Source: Xanthomonas fragariae (GTDB lineage Bacteria > Pseudomonadota > Gammaproteobacteria > Xanthomonadales > Xanthomonadaceae). From it: 64,000 nucleotides of DNA. Below are positions 27,534-34,998 of the stretch, piece by piece (the first letter of the stretch is position 1; each line of letters begins with the position of its first letter). The notes beneath the pieces are model-generated. The model was not told where the DNA came from. It made no database searches and saw nothing but the letters and a program-made list of their open reading frames with translations. The DNA lies in the NCBI RefSeq assembly GCF_017603965.1, contig NZ_CP071955.1:3995001-4059000 (forward strand), given 5' to 3'. The position numbers and the translations under genes are program-made.

Positions 27534-27715
27534 TAGGAGCGTTGGCGACGATCGTAGGAGCGGTGTGGGAGGAAGGCTCACACGTGGCGCTGCACGCCTT
27601 GCGAAACCGGGGCCAAGCAATCGCCGCGAGCTCACGCTAACGCGTTATTTCGGATATCTGAAAATCAAATAGTGCGGACTGTTTCAACGGTGCGCATCGT
27701 TGTGCTGCCATCGCT

Positions 27716-28618
27716 TCAAGCTGATTGCATCGGCCCAACGGTCGCGGTGAAATATCTCGGCTCGCCGGTGATCGGGTCATCGAATGCCAGCGTCTGCGCG
27801 AACAGCTGCAGCGGGCGTCCCGGGTCGTCGGGCCGCCGATCTTCCAGGTCGGGATAGAAGCGGTCATGCAGGATCGGCGCGCCCAGCGCGGCCATGTGCA
27901 CGCGCAGCTGATGCTTGCGCCCGGTGACCGGCTCCAGCCGATACGTCCACATGTTTGCGCCGCTCGCGACCACATCGATCACGGTCTCGCTATTCGGCTC
28001 GCCCGCGCCCGCGCCCTCGCGCATGCGGAAGAACGGCTTGCCCGGCTCCAGCCGGCTGCGATGCACATACGGAAACGTCAGCCCCGGCAGCGGCGGTGCC
28101 ACCGCCAAATAGTGCTTGCGGATACGCCGCTCGCGGAACAGCGCCTGGTAGATCCCGCGCGTGGCCGGGTTGGCCGAGAACAGCACCAGCCCAGCGGTAT
28201 CGCGGTCGATGCGATGCAGTGGCACCAGCGACGGATTGTCGAAGCGCCGCACCAACCGGGTCAGCAGCGTTTCGCGCACGTAGATGCCAGCGGGGACAAC
28301 CGGCAGGAAGTGCGGCTTGCAAGCAACGATCAAGTGCGCATCGGCATGCACCACCATTTCCGTCGCCGCAATGACCGGCTCATCCACTACCTCACGGAAG
28401 TAATAGATCTCCGCGCCGAGCCGATAGGGCGCGGAAACCTCCAACACCTGCTGCTGTGCATCCAGCACACGTCCGCACGCGAAGCGGTCACGCCACGTGG
28501 CGGCATCCACGCTCGGGAAACACGCACATAGCGCCTCCAATACCGTGCGCCAAGGGCCGGACGGCAGCTGGAACTGGCTGGCGGGAATGCCATCGTGGAT
28601 CGGGCGGGGAGCAGACAT
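27716..28618 (-). CDS. RluA-family RNA pseudouridine synthase
   Basis: A 300-residue protein starting MSAPRPIHDGIPASQFQLPS. The catalytic Asp is in LVPLHRIDRDTAGLVLFS. Further family segments are HADAHLIVACKPHFLPVVP, RRIRKHYLAVAP and VTGRKHQLRVHMAALGAPI, the last typical of RluA/TruC-like enzymes. It isomerises uridine in rRNA or tRNA; the exact site is not evident. It lies between the two cassette copies. Confidence 0.9.
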   Translation of the reverse strand: MSAPRPIHDGIPASQFQLPSGPWRTVLEALCACFPSVDAATWRDRFACGRVLDAQQQVLEVSAPYRLGAEIYYFREVVDEPVIAATEMVVHADAHLIVACKPHFLPVVPAGIYVRETLLTRLVRRFDNPSLVPLHRIDRDTAGLVLFSANPATRGIYQALFRERRIRKHYLAVAPPLPGLTFPYVHRSRLEPGKPFFRMREGAGAGEPNSETVIDVVASGANMWTYRLEPVTGRKHQLRVHMAALGAPILHDRFYPDLEDRRPDDPGRPLQLFAQTLAFDDPITGEPRYFTATVGPMQSA

Positions 28619-28792
28619 GGCAACAGCAAAAGCACACTCAAGCAGATGGCCTGGGATCGTACCTTGTCGCGTCGATTCTCTCCGGTGCATCTGCTCTCCG
28701 ATCCGAGACTGAGCCGTTCGAGCGATACCCATGCCGTGCGCTATTGGACCGACGTCCCCCCGACGTCCCCCCGCCCTGAGTAGCGGCCGGGT

Positions 28793-29661
28793 TTAGAGTC
28801 CAGTGCTAATGATATCGGTGTTTGCCAGATGTTGGGCATAAGCAGCCGGTGTCATGCCGCCGATTGCTTTCTTGGGTCGATCCTGGTTGTATTCGCGCCG
28901 CCAGCGTTCGATCTCGGTGCGTGCATGCAGCAGTGTTGGGAACCAGTGCTCGTTGAGGCATTCGTCGCGTAGTCGGCCGTTGAACGATTCGACGTAGGCG
29001 TTCTGGTTTGGCTTGCCGGGTTGGATCAGCCGCAACTGCACGCCACGGGCATGCGCCCAGGCGACCATTGCCTTACCGCAAAACTCCTTGCCGTTGTGCC
29101 CCGAGGGCAGGCTTCGCGCTCAGTGCGGATCACCTGCGGCAAACCGCGACTGTGGGCCAGTCGGTCCAGCACGCGCGTCACCCCGTGGCCCGAGATTGCG
29201 CGCTCCACGTCGATGGCGACCGCTTCGTGGGTTGCATCGTCCACGATCACCAGACACTTGAGTACCCGCCCTTCGGCAGTGCGGTCGAACACGACGTCCA
29301 TCGACCACACCTGGTTGGCCTGCGATGGCCGCAGCAGCGGCTGACGCTCGCCCACTGGAACCTTTTTCCGCTGGCGGCGGCGGACTTGTAACTGCTGCTC
29401 GCGGTACAACCGCTCCACCCGCTTGTAGTTCACGATGCGTCCTTCCTGTCGCAATTTGAGATAAATCATCCCCACGCCATAACGGCGATGGCGATGCGCC
29501 AACGCACAGATGCGTTCACGCAGTTCGACGTTGCGATCTTCGCGGGGGCGATAGCGCAGCGCACTGGCGCTCATACCGATCGCTGCCAAGGCCCGGCGCT
29601 CGCTGGCACCGCACCCGATCCACTCGCGCACCAGCGCACGACGCGCCGGTGCGCTCACCAC
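28793..29661 (-). pseudogene. IS3-family transposase OrfB, disrupted by a 23-bp insertion
   Basis: The OrfB sequence (MVSAPARRALVREWIGCGAS...) reads normally through the first catalytic Asp (VWSMDVVFDRT) up to QVIRT. The codons for the second Asp (expected DNGKEF) are interrupted by about 23 extra bases at 29097-29119, which shift the frame. The remaining third ([20 protein letters not shown]...[14 protein letters not shown] to the stop at 28793) continues in another frame. Without a restored frame there is no active transposase. Confidence 0.88.
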
Positions 29662-29924
29662 TTTTTTCGCAGCGCATCCTTGATCAGGTCGTTCTCGAAC
29701 AGCTGCTCGGCCAGCAATTTCTTCAATCGAGCATTCTCTGACTCAAGGTCCTTGAGCCGTTTGGCATCGGGCACGCTCATCCCGCCGAACTTGCTGCGCC
29801 ACAGGTAGTACGAGGCCTCGCTGAAGCCATGCCGCCGGCATAGGTCCTTGATTGCCACGCCCGCTTCGGCCTCACGCAGGAAGCCAATGATCTGTTCCTC
29901 GGTAAAGCGCTTCTTCATGTCCAA
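29655..29924 (-). CDS. IS3-family transposase OrfA
   Basis: An 89-residue OrfA with helix-turn-helix (MKKRFTEEQIIGFLREAEAG; LCRRHGFSEASYYLWRSKFG) and a leucine-zipper region (LKDLESENARLKKLLAEQLF). It overlaps orfB slightly, as in IS elements using -1 frameshifting. OrfA is intact although OrfB is not. Confidence 0.9.
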   Translation of the reverse strand: MDMKKRFTEEQIIGFLREAEAGVAIKDLCRRHGFSEASYYLWRSKFGGMSVPDAKRLKDLESENARLKKLLAEQLFENDLIKDALRKKW

Positions 29925-30099
29925 TCTCCTCGGGGTAGGGAATTGGACTCCAAACTGAGGCGCTACTCAAAATCGGGGGGACGTCGCACTCGCAACAATT
30001 ATTAGAATGGTCGAACGACCTTAAGCAAGCAATTATCCAGGAGCAATGAAGATGGAATCGAAGTTTCCAAAAAGAGTAGAACTGGAGCGCAAGTGTTTA

Positions 30100-30965
30100 G
30101 AGCCGCTAACAAAACTCAGGAAGAAGCCGTAAGCAGATGATCGAGCAAGCAAGCGATAGCAACGCCATGTGGGTATCGATGCGGCGTTCGAAGCGAATGC
30201 GCAGCTTGCCCATGCCAGCGAACCAGGCATGTGTGCGCTCCACGACCCAGCGATGACGTCCCAACCTGTCGTTACGTTCGGTGCCCTTGCGTGCGATCCA
30301 TGCAAGGATGCCGCGCTGCTTGAGAACGGTGCGACACTGTTGGATGTCGTAGGCCTTGTCGGCATGCAGTGTGTCTGGCCAACGTCGCGGGCGCCCTGGT
30401 CTTCCGGAGATTGGAGGCAGGGCGTCAATCAACTCCTCAAACACCACCGAGTCGTGCCGATTGGTGCCGGTGACGCATACCGCCAACGGGACGCCGTTGC
30501 GATCGACGATCAGATGCCGTTTGCTGCCGCGTTTGCCGTGATCGGTCGGTTTTGGCCCGGTGTAGGCGCCCACCGGGGGGAGGCCACACTGGCGGCGTCC
30601 AGACTTGCCCGGCTCAGATCCAGCCGATCGGTGCGACGTCGCTCGGTCAGCAACACCTGATGCAGACGATGCCACACACCTGCGGCCTGCCAATCACGCA
30701 ACCGGCGCCAGCAGGTCATGCCGCTGCCATAGCCGAGTTCCATCGGCAGGTCTTCCCATGGAATGCCCGTCCGCAAGACATAGACGATGCCGTTGAGGGC
30801 TTGTTTATCACTGATACGTGGCCTTCCACCTTTGGGGGAACACGTCACTTGTGGAATCAGTGGCTCGATACGCTTCCACAGCGCAATGGGGATCTCTTTG
30901 CGACGTGTCATGCCCTAATTTTTGCCAACAGCGAGACAACATTCAAGGGGTTTTGTTAGCCGCTC
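30100..30965 (-). mobile_element. IS5-family element with the MITE termini
   Basis: An 866-bp element with terminal inverted repeats GAGCCGCTAACAAAAC and GTTTTGTTAGCCGCTC, flanked on both sides by TTA (30097-30099 and 30966-30968). A 3-bp TNA duplication is typical of some IS5-family groups. These termini are almost identical to those of the ~140-bp MITE-like repeats in this window, so this is the likely autonomous partner. Confidence 0.9.
30106..30911 (-). CDS. IS5-family transposase in two frames
   Basis: The first part (MTRRKEIPIALWKRIEPLIP... GIPWEDLPMELGYGSGMTCW to RASLDAASV) is in one frame. The DDE part (GPKPTDHGKRGSKRHLIVDR; TLHADKAYD; RHRWVVERTHAWFAG) continues in the -1 frame. The switch lies at a run of six C's near 30565-30575, where -1 slippage would join the frames. 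Two-frame transposases are normal in the IS427-like group, so this one may be functional. Confidence 0.85.
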
Positions 30966-31137
30966 TTAGTCACCTTGAAGAGTGCGCCATGCGCGCACCT
31001 TCTTCCACAGCATGATGCGCCAAGCGATTGATCTGGAAGTAAGAAATGTGGGGATACCTAAGAACCTGACCCGTTTTTTACGCGTTTTTAATCCGTGGGC
31101 TTCCCTGCAGTGAATCCGGCCAGCCCTATATCGGACG

Positions 31138-32088
31138 TCAACCTAGGTCGGAAAACTCCTTGCTGCGTATCACTTTTCTGATTTCGCTTAGATTTTCCTG
31201 ATGCGAATTCCATCCATTTATTATTGCAAATAATTTCCCGGCCTTGAAAAAATAGAACCTTGGTATCGAGTAAAATTCGATTTCCGGCCAATCCGCGTTG
31301 TCAAACGCCACTTTTAATGGTTGTCTCGGATGATCGGTTTTCCAATTGAGAAAGTCGCTAGAAATTAGCTGCGTGTCTCCGGATGCGATCCATATTGCAT
31401 TTGCCTTGTTGAATGCACTGGAAATCTCCTTGTCGCTGTCAATGGAAAATGCCGCATCGCTCGCGAAATGGCAGCCAGAAATAACGATGATCTGCAACCC
31501 CGCATTGATATGCTGGAATGCGGGCGCAAACTTCCCTTTGCTTTCGTCAAAAATTATTACCCGGCGTGAGCCTTTTTCGATTCTTCCCTGTTCCAAAAGT
31601 ACAACGTTTTCGTTTATTCCTTGTAGGTCCGTCTTGCCGGCATTTGGCATGAGTGCTTCAGCACGCCGAAAATCTCGGTACGATTCGAACGCCGTGCGCA
31701 TGGCATCAACATCGCTTTCTTTCAGCTGATGCCTTGCCTTCAAGGCAAGATAAGAGACCTCCATATCATCGACATACTCCTGTCCACGCAGTCCTTCATA
31801 GAGGTTTGCATAAAATGCAAGTTGAGCGGACGCTTCGAATAAGGCCCTCAAGTCTTCTGTAGGCAAAGAGTAGGCAAATCTCAAGCTTGGACGTATGCGT
31901 TGGTTATAGCTCACCGACAGATACTTGAATCTTTGTCGCGGAGCATCGCGAAATTTTGCACCTTCCTGTATTACGTCCCGGACAACTTCTGTTATCGATC
32001 CATTTCGATTCATGGCATCGACATTCGCAAAGAGGGTGGACATAACCAATATCCACCCTAAAAGAGATCTAGTTACGAATATATTCAT
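31138..32088 (-). CDS. cassette 2, protein B: secreted thioredoxin-like partner
   Basis: A 316-residue protein starting MNIFVTRSLLGWILVMSTLF, a signal peptide ending ANVDA, 18 bases after the stop of protein A. A helical region is followed by a thioredoxin-like half: strand LQIIVISGCHFASDAAF with Cys206 and a putative cis-Pro276 in FYSIPRFYFFKAGKLFAIIN. It aligns with the cassette 1 protein around the cysteine and proline but is otherwise diverged, and its GC content is much lower. Function is unknown; redox handling of protein A is a guess. Confidence 0.75.
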   Translation of the reverse strand: MNIFVTRSLLGWILVMSTLFANVDAMNRNGSITEVVRDVIQEGAKFRDAPRQRFKYLSVSYNQRIRPSLRFAYSLPTEDLRALFEASAQLAFYANLYEGLRGQEYVDDMEVSYLALKARHQLKESDVDAMRTAFESYRDFRRAEALMPNAGKTDLQGINENVVLLEQGRIEKGSRRVIIFDESKGKFAPAFQHINAGLQIIVISGCHFASDAAFSIDSDKEISSAFNKANAIWIASGDTQLISSDFLNWKTDHPRQPLKVAFDNADWPEIEFYSIPRFYFFKAGKLFAIINGWNSHQENLSEIRKVIRSKEFSDLG

Positions 32089-32105
32089 GCAGAATCTAGT
32101 GCGGG

Positions 32106-32633
32106 CTATTGGCAAGCGCGTGAACACATGCTGCCGTATTCTGGCCTACATTGGCTTGATGAACCATTGATGATGCAGATATTGCCGGATCGAGGAGTTG
32201 GAGTGTATGGGCTTTCCGACACGATAATATTTTTCTCCATTGGATTGCTTGCGGTTATCCCGGGAATGAAGGAAATTGTCTTTTGTGCACCAAATAGACT
32301 TAAGAGTTGGTATATCTGCTTTGTAGTTAAGTACTTGGTTAGCGATTCATAATAATAGGATGCAAGCCCTTTATCAGTAAACACAAGGCTGCTCTTAAAA
32401 GACTCTTGCGCGCTTGCAGGAAGCTTAAAAAAAACAGACGATGGGTTTGCTGAAAGGTATGAAATCAGTTTTTCTTGCGAGTTCACAGGCGCATTGGCCA
32501 ACTCCACATCTTCTTGTAGCGCGAGCATTTGGTCGACATCATTCCCTTGATCTAACAAAGGAGCATGATCTGCTGCGTGCGCGTTGAAAAATGCAGCGAA
32601 AGCCAGAGCCGAGGCAACCATCTTTGTTTTCAC
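32106..32633 (-). CDS. cassette 2, protein A: secreted four-cysteine-tail protein
   Basis: A 175-residue protein with a GTG start behind AAGGA and a signal peptide (MKTKMVASALAFAAFFNAHA). Helical segments NAPVNSQEKLISYL, SLVFTDKGLASYYY and QLLSLFGAQ mirror cassette 1. The tail has Cys153, 162, 170 and 174 (C-X8-C-X7-C-X3-C) with GSMC. The gene is AT-rich compared with the genome, suggesting import. No homologue with a known function comes to mind. Confidence 0.8.
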   Translation of the reverse strand: MKTKMVASALAFAAFFNAHAADHAPLLDQGNDVDQMLALQEDVELANAPVNSQEKLISYLSANPSSVFFKLPASAQESFKSSLVFTDKGLASYYYESLTKYLTTKQIYQLLSLFGAQKTISFIPGITASNPMEKNIIVSESPYTPTPRSGNICIINGSSSQCRPEYGSMCSRACQ

Positions 32634-32819
32634 GTTAATCCTTAATCAATTGAAATTTTTTCATACATAAAACGATTAGAGCACAGAATTTATGTCCTGC
32701 GTGAAGCAAATACTTCGCCCAGTGCTGACTAGCAACCCGCTTCGCAGAGAAGACGACGTTATTTTTCATACCAGGGATAACCATGAAATTCGTTTTAGGG
32801 TTATGTTTCGAAATCCGCG

Positions 32820-32945
32820 CGGTGTGCCGCGCCAGTGCGCTGCATCGGGCCGGCTGTTTCGCTGCCGGCCCGATGCAGCGCGGCGGGCGCAGGTGATGCA
32901 GGTGTAGAGCAGTTCGCGGGTGAGTACGCGGGCGTGGGCTTGACA
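32820..32945 (-). pseudogene. duplicated fragment of the recD 3' region
   Basis: This ~125-bp stretch matches recD at about 35107-35235, including GGTGTAGAGCAGTTCGCGG and GCGGCGGGCGC, with a short palindromic replacement in the middle. In recD it encodes the motif around RELLYTGITRARRAL. It lies directly next to the AT-rich cassette 2 and about 2 kb from recD itself, so it is probably a relic of a rearrangement. Confidence 0.7.
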
Positions 32946-33072
32946 GGGTCAACTTGAGTTATCCAATGGCCTCAGTCGCGCTTACAGTCGAGCAGCCGTT
33001 GCGCGGAATCCTTGACCTCCCATACATCCCACACCCGCCATCCTCGCCGCAGCCTCAACTGGAGAACACACG

Positions 33073-33405
33073 ATGATGAAGTGGATGGGAACCGCACTGG
33101 CTGCGGCAATGCTGTTGGCCGGTTGCGCCAAGATAGAGGGCGAGAAGTTCGTGGGCCACTGGGTCAACGTGCAGACGCAGGACGAGACGATGGACATCGA
33201 GCGCAACGGCGAGACCTTCATGGTGCGCAGCACCACGCCCAAGTTCTTCAGCCGCACGCCCAAGACCGAGAGCTACCCGGCGGTCTACAAGGACGGGGCG
33301 CTGCAGGTCACCAACGATGGCGAGACGGTGAACTTCGCCATCGATGAGGCCAACGGCTACCTCAACACCGGCGGCGAGCAGTACCAGCGCGTGCCGGCCA
33401 AGTAA
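33073..33405 (+). CDS. small lipoprotein
   Basis: A 110-residue protein starting MMKWMGTALAAAMLLAGCAK, with lipobox LAGC (Cys18). GGAG lies upstream. The mature part is a small beta-rich domain (FVGHWVNVQTQDETMDIERN; NFAIDEANGYLNTGG). I do not recognise a named family. It is expected to be anchored in the outer or inner membrane. Confidence 0.75.
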   Translation: MMKWMGTALAAAMLLAGCAKIEGEKFVGHWVNVQTQDETMDIERNGETFMVRSTTPKFFSRTPKTESYPAVYKDGALQVTNDGETVNFAIDEANGYLNTGGEQYQRVPAK

Positions 33406-33657
33406 GGCCGCCGCTGTCGCCAGCGCCCGCGTGCCGGCCTTGACGGTCGCACGCTGGCGTTGTCTTTTTATGGTTTGCCCACAGTCCCGATGGCTTGCTG
33501 GGCGCCTGCCATCGCCGAGAAACACCGCGCCCGACGCACCACCCTTTGCCCAGCGTCGCTCTCCCCTGCCATTCCATCGCGCGCAGCCTTACAGTGCGCA
33601 GGCACGCCAGGGTCCTGGTGCTGCCCGACCGATCAATCCAGCAACTACGAGGGTGTC

Positions 33658-33756
33658 ATGAGCAAGGGGATGGACCAGAAGAAGAGCCAGAAAAAAGAGC
33701 CGGCCAAGACGCTGAAAGAAAAGCGCGCGGCCAAGCAGGAAAAGAAGGGCAAGTAA
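33658..33756 (+). CDS. 32-residue lysine-rich protein
   Basis: ATG at 33658 follows GAGGG and opens MSKGMDQKKSQKKEPAKTLK and twelve further, mostly charged residues. Over a third of the residues are Lys. A strong terminator follows at 33782-33815, supporting an independent transcription unit. Function unknown; the composition suggests nucleic-acid or ribosome contact. Confidence 0.65.
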   Translation: MSKGMDQKKSQKKEPAKTLKEKRAAKQEKKGK

Positions 33757-33781
33757 GCCGCCCGGCCTGCCAGACGGCAGA

Positions 33782-33815
33782 CGAGGTCAGGCGGAGGCCT
33801 GGCCTCGCGTTTTTT
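33782..33815 (+). terminator. rho-independent terminator
   Basis: CGAGGTCAGGC pairs with GCCTGGCCTCG across a GGAG loop, followed by CGTTTTTT. It ends the transcript of the 32-residue protein. Confidence 0.8.
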
Positions 33816-33946
33816 GGATGACACCAAGCGTTGGCGTGCGCTTTCCTGCCTGTTCACGCTGATGCTGCGCTGCTCCGCGATCGACAGGCCTTGCAAGTCA
33901 CTGGGCTGACTCTATTATCAGCGTGACGTGTGAGACACCCTTCCTA

Positions 33947-34237
33947 TCAAGCCGCCAGCCGCTTGATCCGCGATGGCAGGTCGCCCAGCGCGCGGTGCGC
34001 TTGTTCCAGCTCGTAATCGGCTTGCAGGCCTAGCCAGAAGCGCTCGGTCGTGCACAGCGCTGCAGCCAGGCGCACGGCGGTGTCGGCGGTGATGCCGCGC
34101 TTGCCCAACACGATTTCGTTGATACGGCGTGGCGGCACACCGGTGGCCCGCGCCAATGCGTTCTGGCTGATACCCATCGGCTCGAGGAACTCCTCAAGCA
34201 GGATTTCACCAGGGTGGATGTTGGGTAGGACTGTCAT
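33947..34237 (-). CDS. higA: HigA-type antitoxin, XRE family
   Basis: A 96-residue HigA: MTVLPNIHPGEILLEEFLEP, then GISQNALARATGVPPRRINE and ITADTAVRLAAAL. HigA binds the toxin and represses the operon. It is the second gene after the toxin, the usual higBA order, 18 bases downstream. Confidence 0.93.
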   Translation of the reverse strand: MTVLPNIHPGEILLEEFLEPMGISQNALARATGVPPRRINEIVLGKRGITADTAVRLAAALCTTERFWLGLQADYELEQAHRALGDLPSRIKRLAA

Positions 34238-34255
34238 GGACAGATGCCTCGTGCT

Positions 34256-34537
34256 TCAGTGGTAATCGACAATTTCGACCTCGGCCACATCGCCCTCCAT
34301 CCATCGGAAGCAGATACGCCACTGGTCGTTGATCCGGATGCTGTACTGCCCGCGCCGCTCGCCCTTCAACGCTTCCAGCCGGTTGGCAGGCGGAATGCGC
34401 AGATCGTCGAGGTGCGCGGCAGCGTTGAGCATGCGCAACTTGCGGCGCGCGACCGACTGGATGTCGGCCGGCAACCGGCGGGAGCGCTCACCCATCCAGA
34501 TCTTTTCGGCTTCCTTGTCGACAAAGCTCCTGATCAT
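34256..34537 (-). CDS. higB: HigB-type mRNA interferase toxin
   Basis: A 93-residue RelE-superfamily toxin starting MIRSFVDKEAEKIW, with PPANRLEALKGERRGQYSIR and NDQWRICFRW typical of HigB. It cleaves mRNA at the ribosome. Upstream, ATGACGTTATATGACG at about 34552-34567 is a direct repeat that could be the HigA operator. Confidence 0.92.
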   Translation of the reverse strand: MIRSFVDKEAEKIWMGERSRRLPADIQSVARRKLRMLNAAAHLDDLRIPPANRLEALKGERRGQYSIRINDQWRICFRWMEGDVAEVEIVDYH

Positions 34538-34998
34538 GTGTCGACCATAACGCATGACGTTATATGACGCAAGCCGTTATGGATGAGTCGTCAGTTCTTG
34601 CTGCTGGGCGCTCAGATCGATGGCCACGCGGCTCATGACAAACTCCAAAATCCATCCAGCCGGAGATCAAGACAGGCTGCGTGAAGTAGAAGCACAAGCT
34701 CGCCAGAAGCAGTTCATCGAGTGTCGCAAAATGACAGCTGAAGAGGTCTTCCCTTGGTACAGCGACGGCTTCTCGGGACGTATCCGCCATCCACTTGAAG
34801 TGGATCGAGTGTGCGGTCGCCTCCCCGGCCGACAACAAGCGCGGTTTCGGAGCGGTGCGTGACGCGTAAGCCGCACTCCACCAGATACTTTTCAGATGCG
34901 GTGAGATTGTTTTCCATGACTCTTCCCGTAGGCGGCAGTTATCCGAAAACCTTGGATAACTGACTCTTGCTGTGACTCATTTCAGGTAAGGACATCCA
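34538..34998. other. region between higB and recD, no confident gene
   Basis: A frame on the plus strand (34635-34862) starts MTNSKIHPAGDQDRLREVEA and has a plausible helical first half, but the rest looks random. A minus frame (about 34714-34917) starts MENNLTASEKYLVECG. Neither is recognised. The stretch may hold remnants of a mobile gene. Confidence 0.3.

Larger units (their letters stand above)
28767..29980 (-). mobile_element. IS3-family element, IS407/IS1404-like
   Basis: The 1214-bp element is bounded by inverted repeats (CCCCCCG...TGAGTAGCG at both ends) and flanked by the 4-bp direct repeat ACGT (28763-28766 and 29981-29984), the size usual for the IS407 group. It holds orfA and a broken orfB on the minus strand. 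An intact target duplication points to a recent insertion. Confidence 0.9.

Noticed and set aside
28763..28790. Repeated GACGTCCCCCC at the left edge of the IS3 element as a tandem repeat of its own
   Set aside because: It is explained by the terminal CCCCCCG plus the ACGT target duplication and similar flanking sequence.
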